Assembly: GCF_022965755.1 (NCBI RefSeq)
Contig: NZ_CP095187.1
Coordinates: forward strand, 1,736,001 to 1,800,000
Origin: Pseudoxanthomonas sp. F37
Lineage (GTDB): Bacteria > Pseudomonadota > Gammaproteobacteria > Xanthomonadales > Xanthomonadaceae
Direction of reading: 5' to 3'
Length of the DNA stretch: 64,000 nt
Under the pieces are notes generated by a model. That model saw only the letters and a list, made by a program, of their open reading frames with translations. It ran no database searches and was not told the origin of the DNA. The translations under genes were made by a program, and so were the position numbers. Below are positions 30,054 through 38,034 of the stretch, in pieces (within the stretch, counting starts at the first letter, position 1; each line of letters opens with the position of its first letter).

Positions 30054-30440
30054 TTACTGGCCTGTGATGGCGGTGAGCATGGTGCGCACCTTGGATTCGA
30101 TGAAGCTCAGCGAGGCGCGGTATTCCAGGGCGGCCCGGCCGTAGGCGGCGCGCTCGGTGTCGGCATCGACGGTGTTGCCGTCCAGGCTGGGCTGCACGCC
30201 GGCGCGCTCGAACACGCGCGGGCCGGCATCGAGCAGGGTGAGGTGCTGCTCGTGGGTGGTCTGCAGGGGCGAAGCCTTGGCGGCGGCCTGCTCCAGGGCG
30301 GCCTGGAAATCGAGATCCCGGGCCTTGAAGTGGGGCGTGTCCGCGTTCGACAGGTTGCTGGCGATCAGCTGCATGCGCTGCTCACGCAGCGGCAGCGCCG
30401 CGGCGTGGACGCCCAGATAGTTGGAGATGGGATTGGACAT
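30054..30440 (-). CDS. flgB: Flagellar proximal rod protein FlgB
   Basis: A 128-residue rod subunit and first gene of the flgB-L set. It has LREQRMQLIASNLSNADTPH, FKARDLDF and the C-terminal YRASLSFIESKVRTML. ATG 30440 was chosen by homology; the frame is open to 30512 but this runs through the sigma54 promoter at 30474-30489. Hence the promoter and start agree. Confidence 0.95.
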   Translation of the reverse strand: MSNPISNYLGVHAAALPLREQRMQLIASNLSNADTPHFKARDLDFQAALEQAAAKASPLQTTHEQHLTLLDAGPRVFERAGVQPSLDGNTVDADTERAAYGRAALEYRASLSFIESKVRTMLTAITGQ

Positions 30441-30473
30441 GGCACCGCTCCGGCAGACCGTTGCCGGGGGTGG

Positions 30474-30489
30474 TGCAAGGCGTGTGCCA
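30474..30489 (-). promoter_or_regulatory. Sigma54 promoter for flgB
   Basis: On the minus strand TGGCAC, five bases (ACGCC), TTGCA: a near-perfect -24/-12 element 34 bp before the flgB start. The same extended context, TTCTGGCACAC, occurs in the flgA promoter. Confidence 0.85.
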
Positions 30490-30533
30490 GAACCGGGCGA
30501 GCATCCGCCCAAGCAGGGATGGGGATCCCCGGG

Positions 30534-30635
30534 CCGTCATCCCGGCGAACGCCGGGATCCATCTTGATCCTGCCCTTTACCCCTTCTCTCTTCTAGGGGA
30601 AGAGCACATGGGTCCCAGCTTTCGCTGGGACGACG
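30534..30635. repeat. Dispersed ATTCC/GTCCC hairpin repeat
   Basis: Contains the hairpins CATCCCGGCGAACGCCGGGAT and GTCCCAGCTTTCGCTGGGAC, the same kind as in the tandem array at 10701-11540. It fills the space between flgB and the cheV stop codon at 30637. Confidence 0.75.
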
Positions 30636-30636
30636 A

Positions 30637-31590
30637 TCAGGCGGCCATCTGCGCCGCGGCCACCTGGTTCAGCCGGAACAGCACGTGCTCGGCCAGCTCG
30701 TGCGGGCTGTACTTGGCCACGAAGGCGTTGGCGCCCACGCGTTCGACCATGGCGTTGTTGAACACGCCCGACAGCGAGGTGTGCAGCAGCACGTACAGGC
30801 CGGCCAGGCCCGGGTGGCGCCGGATTTCCGTCGTCAGGGTGTAGCCGTCCATGGCCGGCATTTCGATGTCGGAGATGACCATGGCGTAGCGCTCGGCGGG
30901 ATTCTCGCCGGCCGCATGCACCTGCAAGAGGTGGTCCAGCGCCTGGCGGCCGTCGGAAAGCAGGGTGGCGGTGACGCCCAACTGCTCCAGCACGCTGCGG
31001 ATCTGCGAGCGCGCCACGCGGGAATCGTCCACCACCAGCACCTGCATCGGCGGCGCGTCGGCGGGCAGCGCCATCTCCGGCGCCAGCGTGGCGTCCATGC
31101 GCGACTGGCAGATGTCGGCCAGTACGCTTTCCACGTCGATCACCTGGATCAGCTCGCCCTGGAAGCGCGTCACCGCGGTGAGGTAGCTGTTCTCCGCGCC
31201 CAGTTCCGGCGGGGGATGGATGTCTTCCACCGCGATGTTGACGATGCGCTCCACGCCGCTGACCAGGAAGCCCTGCACGGACCGGTTGAACTCGGTGACC
31301 ACCAGGTAGTTGGGGGCGTTCTCGGGGTTGGGGTCGCGCTCGGGGTGGCGGATGCTCAGGCCCAGGTCCAGCACCGGCACCGAGCGCCCGCGCACATCGG
31401 CCACGCCGACGAATTCGCTGGGCAGCCCCGGCAGCTGGAACAGGCTGGGCCGGCGCAGGACTTCCTGCACCTTGAAGACGTTGACGCCAAAAAGCTGACG
31501 GCCGCCCAGGCGGAACAGCAGCAGGGCGAGGCGGTTGTGGCCGGCCAGGCGGGTACGCTGGTCGATGCGGTTGAGCAGGTCCTGGGTCAT
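30637..31590 (-). CDS. cheV: Chemotaxis coupling protein CheV (CheW-REC)
   Basis: A 317-residue fusion of an N-terminal CheW domain (about 10-170, with LLFRLGGRQLFGVNVFKVQE and VADVRGRSVPVLDL) and a C-terminal receiver (about 185-310, with VLVVDDSRVAR, the acceptor Asp in MVISDIEMPAMDG and Lys in FVAKYSP). CheV links chemoreceptors to CheA and may act as a phosphate sink. An ATG at 31599 is also in frame, but it lies within the -10 element of a sigma28-like promoter (31598-31624), so I prefer the ATG at 31590. No Shine-Dalgarno precedes either. The stop abuts a dispersed repeat. Confidence 0.92.
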   Translation of the reverse strand: MTQDLLNRIDQRTRLAGHNRLALLLFRLGGRQLFGVNVFKVQEVLRRPSLFQLPGLPSEFVGVADVRGRSVPVLDLGLSIRHPERDPNPENAPNYLVVTEFNRSVQGFLVSGVERIVNIAVEDIHPPPELGAENSYLTAVTRFQGELIQVIDVESVLADICQSRMDATLAPEMALPADAPPMQVLVVDDSRVARSQIRSVLEQLGVTATLLSDGRQALDHLLQVHAAGENPAERYAMVISDIEMPAMDGYTLTTEIRRHPGLAGLYVLLHTSLSGVFNNAMVERVGANAFVAKYSPHELAEHVLFRLNQVAAAQMAA

Positions 31591-31597
31591 GTCCAGC

Positions 31598-31624
31598 ATA
31601 TCGGCCGGGGGGTGGGGCACTTGA
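31598..31624 (-). promoter_or_regulatory. Candidate sigma28 promoter for cheV
   Basis: On the minus strand TCAA, 15 bases, GCCGATAT. The -10 ends eight bases before ATG 31590, so the mRNA would have almost no leader. Confidence 0.6.
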
Positions 31625-31776
31625 GCCGGAGGAATGGCGCCGATCAAAGCCCCTGTTTCTGGGGGGCGGGGTTGGGGTGAGGAGCAGCGGAGCCCGTGCC
31701 TTTCCTTTGTTGTCACGATACCCACGATGACGTTGGTTCGATGGCCTTGCGGGACGAGTCCTACACGCCTTGAAGA

Positions 31777-32275
31777 TGGCGCCGCTGGCCGCGGGGGCCT
31801 TCTTTCTTTGCTTGTGCAAAGAAAGAAGCAAAGAAACACACCCCAGGCGGCACGCCCTGCGCGCTGCGCGCTCCGGGTCCGCGGGCGGGCCGGGAATTTC
31901 CGTATGGCACATCCCTGTGCCATACGGAAACGCCGTCATCCATGACGGCGCCCTGCGGGTTTTACCCGGCCCGCTCGCCGTGCCTAGATGGGGCCCCAAG
32001 GCAGGAGCAACAGCACATGCAGATCGCGGGCGCGGACGCGTTTGCTTTCGCTCCCGGGGCCCCTTAGGTCCGGCAGTCGCGGCGGGCAAAACCCCGCAGG
32101 GGCGGCGCACAAGGATGTGCGCCGTTTTCGGCCGGGGCAGGAGGCCCCGTCCGAAAATTCCCGCCGGGACTGCGCACCCGCCGCGTGCGGCGGGCGGACC
32201 GCCGGGGTGTGCTTTCTTTGCTTACTTTCTTTGCACAAGCAAAGAAAGTAAGGCCCCCGCGGCCAGCGGCGCCAT
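31777..32275. mobile_element. MITE-like hairpin-rich element, copy B
   Basis: About 499 bp, the reverse complement of the element at 26132-26618, with the same terminal inverted repeats (GGCGCCGCTGGCCGCGGGGG) and subterminal CTTTGCTTGTGCAAAG. It contains a perfect 15-bp stem, TTTCCGTATGGCACA with loop TCCC, and the CGCCGTCATCCATGACGGCG hairpin. The central ~70 bp differs from copy A. No transposase or plausible gene is inside. It fills the gap between the divergent cheV and flgA genes. Confidence 0.82.
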
Positions 32276-32326
32276 GCTTCCGTGCCGGAAAACCCGCGCC
32301 GCAGGCCTCGCTTCGGTCCGCCGTTC

Positions 32327-32342
32327 TGGCACACCCCTTGCA
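32327..32342 (+). promoter_or_regulatory. Sigma54 promoter for flgA
   Basis: TGGCAC, five bases (ACCCC), TTGCA: a near-perfect -24/-12 element 34 bp before flgA ATG 32376, at the same distance as in the flgB promoter. Confidence 0.87.
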
Positions 32343-32375
32343 GCCCCTCCGCCGATGAACCGACGGAGCCCGCCC

Positions 32376-33023
32376 ATGCTGCTGCGCCTGACCACCGCCC
32401 TGATCGGCGGCCTGACCGCATGCGCCGTCATGGCCGCGGACTTCCAGCCGGTCGAATCGATCCGCGCCGCCGCCATTGGCGCGCTGCCGGCCGGCGCCGA
32501 CGCCGAGGCGACGCTGGACCCCGCACTGCGCCTGCCGCGCTGCAGCCAGGCGCTGATCGCGCGCGTGCAGGGCAGCAGCAGCGTGGAAGTCGGCTGCCCC
32601 GACGGCTGGCGGCTGTTCGTGCCGGTGCGCGTGCGTCGCAGCCAGACGGTGCTGGTGTTGAGCCGCGGCATGGCGCCGGGCGAAACGATCACCGCCGATG
32701 CCTTCATTCCGGAAACCCGCGACGCGTCGCGCATCGTCGGGGCGGCCCTGGCCGATCCCGCCCAGGCCGTCGGCCGCGTAGCCCGTCGCACATTGTCGGC
32801 CGGCGCCGTGCTGTCGGCGACCGACCTGGTGGCGCAGCGCCTGATCCGCCGGGGCGACAACGTCGCCCTGGTGTCCCGCCGCGGCGGAGTGGAAGTGCGC
32901 GTGGTCGGCAAGGCGCTGGGCGATGCCGGCGAGAACGAACGGGTGACCGTGGAAAACCTCTCCTCCCGGCGCGTGGTGCAGGGCGTGGTGGGGCCGGGCG
33001 GCGACGTCTGGGTCAGCCGATGA
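32376..33023 (+). CDS. flgA: Flagellar P-ring chaperone FlgA
   Basis: A 215-residue periplasmic protein with a signal peptide (MLLRLTTALIGGLTACAVMA) and a C-terminal SAF domain with VLVLSRGMAPGETITADAF and LIRRGDNVALVSRRGG. It assists FlgI assembly into the P ring. ATG 32376 has CGGAGCC upstream; ATG 32355 is an in-frame alternative adding seven residues. It is monocistronic or leads into flgM after 166 bp, and has its own sigma54 promoter. Confidence 0.93.
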   Translation: MLLRLTTALIGGLTACAVMAADFQPVESIRAAAIGALPAGADAEATLDPALRLPRCSQALIARVQGSSSVEVGCPDGWRLFVPVRVRRSQTVLVLSRGMAPGETITADAFIPETRDASRIVGAALADPAQAVGRVARRTLSAGAVLSATDLVAQRLIRRGDNVALVSRRGGVEVRVVGKALGDAGENERVTVENLSSRRVVQGVVGPGGDVWVSR

Positions 33024-33131
33024 AAGAACGTCCGAACCGCCCCTCAAGTTGTCCGTCGGGGGGGCGATACCGACGCCGGGTGGAAGAACCGGCGACCATC
33101 CGGCCTTCTGCGGAATTGTGGAATCCGTCAC

Positions 33132-33158
33132 TAAAGTTGGCGTGGCCGCGGCCGATAA
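33132..33158 (+). promoter_or_regulatory. Sigma28 promoter for flgM
   Basis: TAAA, 15 bases, GCCGATAA: an exact consensus match, 32 bp before flgM. This lets FliA drive its own anti-sigma factor. Confidence 0.92.
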
Positions 33159-33189
33159 CCTCGATGAACCCTGTTACAGGTGAACCAAC

Positions 33190-33498
33190 ATGAGCCAGAA
33201 AATCGAAGGCACTCCCCCTGCCGCCGTACGCACCACGGGCCCCGTAGGCGGCCGTGTCGCGCCGGCGGGTGCCGAGCGTTCGCGGCCGGTGGAAGCCAGC
33301 GCCGGCGGCGACAGCCTGCGCCTGACCGGTGAGGCCACCAGCCTGCAGGCGATGCAGCGCGAGTTGTCCACCGCCCCGGCCATCGACCACGCCCGCGTGC
33401 AGGCCGTGCGCGAAGCGCTGCAGGCCGGCACGTACACGATCAACGCCGAAGCCATCGCCGACGGCATGCTCGGCCTGGAAGACCAGCTCGGCGCCTGA
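33190..33498 (+). CDS. flgM: Anti-sigma28 factor FlgM
   Basis: A 102-residue FlgM. The disordered N-terminus is Pro/Ala/Gly-rich; the C-terminal FliA-binding helices include LSTAPAIDHARVQAVREALQ and GTYTINAEAIADGML. It binds FliA until it is exported through the finished hook. AGGTGA lies at good spacing before the ATG. A perfect FliA promoter lies just upstream, and flgN follows after five bases. Confidence 0.95.
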   Translation: MSQKIEGTPPAAVRTTGPVGGRVAPAGAERSRPVEASAGGDSLRLTGEATSLQAMQRELSTAPAIDHARVQAVREALQAGTYTINAEAIADGMLGLEDQLGA

Positions 33499-33503
33499 CC
33501 ACG

Positions 33504-33847
33504 ATGACGCACACCCCCTCCAGCGACTGTCCGCGGCCCTGGAAGAGGAGCGTCGCGCCATCGTCGAGCACGACGTGGAAGGCCTGGTGCGCTGCACCCA
33601 GGAAAAGCTGGACGCGCTGCGCGCACTGGAAGCGGCCGCCGCGGGCTACGGTTTCCCCGATGAACTGCAGGGGCGCCTGGCCGAGCTGGCCGAAATGAAC
33701 CATGCCAACGGCATCCTGCTGGCGCGCCGCCGACGGGAAGTGAACTGGGCCCTGCGCCATCTCGGCCGCGCCGAAAGCAGCGGCGCCTACGATGCACAGG
33801 GACAGACGTCCACGCTGTCCGCCCCGCGCCCGCTCGCGGTCGCCTGA
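33504..33847 (+). CDS. flgN: FlgN-like export chaperone, apparent frameshift near the start
   Basis: The conserved part (LSAALEEERRAIVEHDVEGL, then CTQEKLDALRALE and REVNWALRHLG) is in one frame, while the only good start (ATG 33504) is in another. Adding one C to the five-C run at 33514-33518 joins them and gives an N-terminus of MTHTPLQRLSAAL, as expected for FlgN. As read, the conserved frame has no ATG, GTG or TTG after the flgM stop. FlgN chaperones FlgK and FlgL to the export gate, so a real loss should impair filament assembly. Sequencing error is a strong alternative. Total expected length is about 114 residues. Confidence 0.8.
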
Positions 33848-33852
33848 GCCCG

Positions 33853-35187
33853 GTGCCCGATCCGCAAACTGCGACCTCGCCCCTTGCCGCTGCCACGGGT
33901 GCGCCGGATACTGGCGCCCCGTCGCCGCCGTCCGATGCGTCCGTGGCCACCGCCCCCTCCCCGAATCCATTCCCCCATGCCTGTGCGGCGGGAGACATCC
34001 CGACCTTCGCCGATCTCAAGGCGCTGGCCGAACTGATGGACGACGGATACCTGCTGTGTCGCGGCGATGCACGCCCCCTGCACGCGAATGCCGCCGCCCT
34101 GGCGCTGGTGAACGACGAGCACGATGCGCTGGCAGCGCTCGCCCGGCTGTTGCCGGCCGATGCGATCGCTACGGCACGCGCCACCGGCCGCTGGAACGGC
34201 GACCTGAGCCTGGACGACGGCCTGGTGCTGCAGGTGCGCGCCTATTTCCACGACAATCCCGGCGGCGGACACTGCCTGGTGGTCTTCCACGACGTCAGCG
34301 AGGCGCACGCGCGCCAGCAGGAACTGCAGCGCCGCCACGCGCAGCTGCGCCAGACCTTGGTGCGTCTGGCCGGTGCGCAGGAACAGCTGGTGCAGTCGGA
34401 GAAGATGGCCTCCATCGGCCAGCTCGCGGCCGGCGTCGCGCACGAGATCAACAACCCCATCGGCTACGTGCACTCCAACCTGGGCTCGCTGCAGGAATAC
34501 CTGCACAGCCTGTTCTCGCTGATCGAGGTCTACGAGCGCGCGCTGCGCCTGCCGGACCCGAAGGCGATGCTGCCCGAGATCGAGGAGATGCGGGCGCGCT
34601 ACGACATCGACTTCATCACCGGCGACCTGCCGCAGCTGATGTCGGAATCGCGCGAGGGCATCGAGCGGGTCACCGCGATCGTGCGCAACCTCAAGGACTT
34701 CTCCTACTCCGGCCGCGACGACAGCTGGAAATCCGCCGACCTGCACGCCGGACTGGATTCCACCATCAACATCGTCTGGAACGAGCTGAAGTACAAGGTC
34801 ACGCTGGAAAGGCATTACGGCAAGCTGCCGCTGGTGCAGTGCCGGCCATCCGAATTGAACCAGGTGTTCATGAACATCCTGCTCAACGCCAGCCATGCCA
34901 TCGACGAGCGCGGCACCATCACCGTCAGCACGGGCGTGGAAGGCGAGGAGGTCTGGATCGAGATCCAGGACAGCGGCCACGGCATCCCCGAGGAGATCCT
35001 CCAGCGCATCTTCGATCCGTTCTTCACCACCAAGCCGGTGGGCAGCGGTACCGGGCTGGGGCTGTCGATCTCCTACGGCATCGTGAAGAAGCACAACGGC
35101 CGCATCGAGGCGCGCAACATCCCCGGCGCGGGCGCCTGCTTCCGCATCATGCTGCCGATCCGCCAGCCGGCCGCCGACGCGGCGTGA
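33853..35187 (+). CDS. Soluble PAS histidine kinase downstream of flgMN
   Basis: A 444-residue kinase without membrane segments. A Pro/Ala-rich N-terminus (1-45) leads into a PAS-like domain (about 50-150), a coiled coil, the H-box [18 protein letters not shown] (His about residue 197), an insert, N-box [19 protein letters not shown], and [11 protein letters not shown]. The HEINNP class of H-box is typical of NtrB/FlrB-like kinases. The GTG start is five bases after the flgN stop, so it is co-transcribed with flgMN from the FliA promoter. Its partner regulator is not in the window. A role in late flagellar control is inferred from position only. Confidence 0.87.
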   Translation: MPDPQTATSPLAAATGAPDTGAPSPPSDASVATAPSPNPFPHACAAGDIPTFADLKALAELMDDGYLLCRGDARPLHANAAALALVNDEHDALAALARLLPADAIATARATGRWNGDLSLDDGLVLQVRAYFHDNPGGGHCLVVFHDVSEAHARQQELQRRHAQLRQTLVRLAGAQEQLVQSEKMASIGQLAAGVAHEINNPIGYVHSNLGSLQEYLHSLFSLIEVYERALRLPDPKAMLPEIEEMRARYDIDFITGDLPQLMSESREGIERVTAIVRNLKDFSYSGRDDSWKSADLHAGLDSTINIVWNELKYKVTLERHYGKLPLVQCRPSELNQVFMNILLNASHAIDERGTITVSTGVEGEEVWIEIQDSGHGIPEEILQRIFDPFFTTKPVGSGTGLGLSISYGIVKKHNGRIEARNIPGAGACFRIMLPIRQPAADAA

Positions 35188-35205
35188 GCCCCACGCACGG
35201 ATAGT

Positions 35206-35308
35206 CCTTCGTCGTCCCAGCGAACGCGGAGACCCATCTCGATGTTTTTCGCGGAGCGAAAGCGATGCAGGACCAAGGTGGATTCCGGCGTTCGCCGGAA
35301 TGACGGTG
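35206..35308. repeat. Dispersed ATTCC/GTCCC hairpin repeat
   Basis: GTCGTCCCAGCGAACGC at the left and GATTCCGGCGTTCGCCGGAAT at the right, again the paired-hairpin element. It lies between convergent genes (kinase and GIY-YIG protein) and may act as a bidirectional end structure. Confidence 0.7.
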
Positions 35309-35311
35309 AAA

Positions 35312-35563
35312 CTAGCCGAAGAACGCCAGCTTCTTCGCCTTGGGCAACCGCTTGAGCTGTGCTTCCGCCCGTGACGCCGCGCTGCGGTCGGGATAGGCGC
35401 GGCTGGCCACGACGCGCACCGGCGGATTGGCCCGCGTGTACTTCGCGCCGGTCCCCGCAAGATGCGCGGCATAGCGCGCCTCCAGGCGATTGGTGATGCC
35501 GGCGTAGAACGCGCCGTTGCGGCACTCCAGCAGGTACAGCCACCACGGCGCCGCCTCAGGCAT
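35312..35563 (-). CDS. GIY-YIG nuclease superfamily protein
   Basis: A small protein of 83 residues (92 if ATG 35590 is used). It carries [20 protein letters not shown], where YLL and YAG form the GIY-YIG signature, followed by the family Arg/His ([16 protein letters not shown]) and a basic tail ([14 protein letters not shown]). It belongs to the UPF0213/YhbQ group, small proteins with suspected DNA repair or nuclease roles. The ATG at 35563 overlaps the stop of the GGDEF-EAL-REC gene by eight bases. Neither start has a good ribosome binding site. Confidence 0.85.
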   Translation of the reverse strand: MPEAAPWWLYLLECRNGAFYAGITNRLEARYAAHLAGTGAKYTRANPPVRVVASRAYPDRSAASRAEAQLKRLPKAKKLAFFG

Positions 35564-37271
35564 GCGCGCGGTGGTGGGGCTGGTTCTCATAGGCGGTGAA
35601 GGCCTGGCGGATGTGCTCGCGCAGGTCGTCGTCGTTCCATGGCTTGGTGAGGAAGCGGTAGATCTCGCCGCGGTTGATCGCCTCGGTGACCGTGGCCAGG
35701 TCGGTGTAGCCCGACAGCACCAGGCGCACGGTGTCCGGGTACAGCATGCGCACGCGGCCGAGGAACTCGGTGCCGCTCATGTCCGACATGCGCTGGTCGG
35801 ACAGGATGACCTGCACGTCGTTGGTGGCCAGCAGTTCGAACGCGTCGGTGACGTTGCTGGCGGCGAGGATGCGGTAGCCGTCGCGGCGGAACAGGCGCAC
35901 CAGCGAGCGCAGGATGTTCTCCTCGTCGTCGAGCAGCAGCAGGGTGCGGTCGGGCTTGGTGGCCGCGAACGCGTCCGCGCGCAGGTAGCGGCGGCGCAAC
36001 ACGGCGCCCGCGTCCTCGGCCGACATGGGTTCGCCGAACAGGTGGCCCTGGAACATGTCGCACTGGTTGCGGCGCAGGAAGCCCAGCTGCGTGTCGGTTT
36101 CCACGCCGTGGGCGATGACCTTCATGCCCAACTGGTGGCCCATGGCGATGATGGCGCAGGTGATGGCCACCTCGCGGTTGCCCGACGGCACGCCCTTCAC
36201 GAAGTTGCGGTCTATCTTGATCTTGTCCACCGAGAAGCGGACCAGCGAATCCAGGTTGGAATCGCCCATGCCGAAGTCGTCCAGGGTCAGCCGCACGCCC
36301 TCGCGGTGCAGCTGCGCCAGGGTGCGGTGGACCAGGTTCATGTCCTTGGCCAGGGCGTTCTGGCGCACCTCCAGCACCACCATCTGCGGCGGTATGCCGG
36401 CTTCCTGCATCGCCTCCAGCACCTCGGCCACGAAGCTGGGCCGCAGCAGCTGCAGCGTCGAGACGTTGACCGCGATCTCGAAGTCGTCGAAGCCCCAGTC
36501 GCGCCAGATGCGCGCCTGCTTGAAGGCGTTGCGCAACACCCAGTCGCCGATCTGCACGATCACGCCCAGTTTTTCGGCCACGTGCATGAAGCGCTCGGGC
36601 ACCAGCAGGCCCAGTGCGGGCGAGTACCAGCGCAGCAGCGTCTCCATGCCCACCACGCGGCCGTCGTGCGCGTTGATCTGCGGCTGGTAGAACAGGCGCA
36701 GTTCGTTGTGCTGGATGGCGTTGACGATCTGGCGGGCGATGATGCTGTCGCTGCGCGCGGTGATGGCGGCGCCGCGGCGGTAAAGGCGCACCAGGTTCAT
36801 GCCCTCGTGCTTGGCCTGTTCCATCGCGCTTTCGGCGCACAGCAACAGGCCCGACGCCGTGTCCGCGTGTTCCGGACACAGGGCGATGCCCAGCGTGCCG
36901 GTCAGGAACAGCGTGTAGGGCAGCACCGTCATCGGCAGCTCGATCTGCTCGCGCAGCGCATCGCCGAAGCGCTCGGGCGGCAACGTGCCGGGCAGGCGCG
37001 GCACGGCCACGATGAATTCGTCGCTGCCATGCCGCCAGGCGCGCGCCTCCGGGCCCAGCGCCTGCTGCAGGCGGTCGCTGAGGATGGCCAGCGCCTCGTC
37101 GCCGACTTCCACGCCCATGTTCTCGTTGATCGAGCGGAAGTGGTCGATGTCCAGGTACAGCAGCATCAGCGGCGTCCCGCCCGCGTTGGCGGCGTCGACC
37201 ATCCGCTGCAGGTCGGGTTCGCCGGCACCCAGGCGGGGCAGGCGGGGCAGGTGGGCGTACTCGGTGTTCAA
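35556..37271 (-). CDS. GGDEF-EAL-REC protein
   Basis: A 571-residue protein. The GGDEF domain (about 25-180) reads HGSDEF at the active loop, so cyclase activity is doubtful. The EAL domain (about 195-430) reads ETLL for EALL; the usual LEITES segment is LEVRQNAL, while [10 protein letters not shown] and IKIDRNFV are kept, so activity is uncertain. A C-terminal receiver (about 445-560) has [11 protein letters not shown], the Asp in [13 protein letters not shown] and Lys in FLTKPWND, typical of RpfG-like receivers. The TTG start at 37271 overlaps the stop of the kinase-like gene (TTGA); no other start lies near the first domain. It could be an effector driven by phosphorylation. Confidence 0.85.
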   Translation of the reverse strand: MNTEYAHLPRLPRLGAGEPDLQRMVDAANAGGTPLMLLYLDIDHFRSINENMGVEVGDEALAILSDRLQQALGPEARAWRHGSDEFIVAVPRLPGTLPPERFGDALREQIELPMTVLPYTLFLTGTLGIALCPEHADTASGLLLCAESAMEQAKHEGMNLVRLYRRGAAITARSDSIIARQIVNAIQHNELRLFYQPQINAHDGRVVGMETLLRWYSPALGLLVPERFMHVAEKLGVIVQIGDWVLRNAFKQARIWRDWGFDDFEIAVNVSTLQLLRPSFVAEVLEAMQEAGIPPQMVVLEVRQNALAKDMNLVHRTLAQLHREGVRLTLDDFGMGDSNLDSLVRFSVDKIKIDRNFVKGVPSGNREVAITCAIIAMGHQLGMKVIAHGVETDTQLGFLRRNQCDMFQGHLFGEPMSAEDAGAVLRRRYLRADAFAATKPDRTLLLLDDEENILRSLVRLFRRDGYRILAASNVTDAFELLATNDVQVILSDQRMSDMSGTEFLGRVRMLYPDTVRLVLSGYTDLATVTEAINRGEIYRFLTKPWNDDDLREHIRQAFTAYENQPHHRAHA

Positions 37272-37891
37272 GCGGGGTCGGGGGACGTCGCGGGTGCGGA
37301 CCCATAGGGTAGGCGAAGTCGCCAGCGACCGCCCCCCTCGTCGTCGAGCCGGCCCCCGGCGGCGACGGCCAGCGCCCGCCACAACGCGCCATCGGGCAGC
37401 TCGCCCGGGATGTCGCGGGCGGTCAGCACGAAGCCCTCGCCCTCGTCCGCCAGCGCCACCTGCGCGCGGCTGCCCGCGCGCGTGGCCGCCTGCCGCAGCA
37501 GGGCCTGGCCGATGCGGAAGGCCACCAGGGCCAGGTCCGCCTGCGGCGCGCGCGGCAGCGGCGGCAGCGAAACCGCCAGCGTGCCCGGCGCGAAGTGGCG
37601 CTCCACCTCGGCGCGCAGCGCCGCGTCCAGGCCGATGGCGTCCAACTGGGGCGGGTGCAGGCGGGCGTGCAGGTCGCGCAGGATCGCCACCGTCTCGTCG
37701 CTGGCCCGGATGATCTCGTGCAGGTCCTCCGCACGCAGCTCGGCGTCGTCCTCCGACTGCACCAGGTGCGCGCCCATGCGGATGGCCGACAGGGCCTGTC
37801 CCACCTGGTTGTGCAGGGCCCGCCCCACCCGCGCGCGTTCCTCCTCCTGCAGGCGGAACAGCTGGAGCAGCAGCGCGGAAGGAGACGGCAT
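37268..37891 (-). CDS. Small histidine kinase-like protein (HisKA_3-type)
   Basis: A 207-residue soluble protein. Its dimerisation helix, EEERARVGRALHNQVGQAL, resembles NarL-type kinase H-boxes with the His in ALHNQVGQ. The C-terminal half resembles an ATPase fold, but DEGEGFVLTA stands in place of DxGxG and I see no clear N-box, so ATP binding may be lost. It may be a phosphotransfer or scaffold protein. ATG 37891 was chosen because the upstream open frame (to 37990) runs into a terminator-like hairpin. It is translationally coupled to the GGDEF-EAL-REC gene, whose receiver is a possible partner. Confidence 0.75.
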   Translation of the reverse strand: MPSPSALLLQLFRLQEEERARVGRALHNQVGQALSAIRMGAHLVQSEDDAELRAEDLHEIIRASDETVAILRDLHARLHPPQLDAIGLDAALRAEVERHFAPGTLAVSLPPLPRAPQADLALVAFRIGQALLRQAATRAGSRAQVALADEGEGFVLTARDIPGELPDGALWRALAVAAGGRLDDEGGGRWRLRLPYGSAPATSPDPA

Positions 37892-37971
37892 GGGCGTCGG
37901 CCGGTGCGGTGGGCGGTCCCCGAAGTATGCCAGCCGCGCATCGCGGCCGAGCGCGTTGCGGACCGCACAAA

Positions 37972-38008
37972 CGCCACGGGGCGATCGCATCGCGATCGCC
38001 CCGTGGCG
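37972..38008 (-). terminator. Long perfect hairpin after the short chemoreceptor gene
   Basis: A perfect 17-bp stem with a three-base loop; arms begin CGCCACGGGGCGATCGC. On the minus strand it is followed by GTTTGTG. It lies 27 bases after the receptor stop at 38035 and likely ends that transcript. Confidence 0.8.
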
Positions 38009-38034
38009 GTGTCAGCCGGGCATGGACGACAGGC

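Noticed and set aside
33329-33503. GTG 33329 as the flgN start
   Set aside because: It lies inside flgM and would add a Cys/Arg/Pro-rich stretch unlike FlgN.
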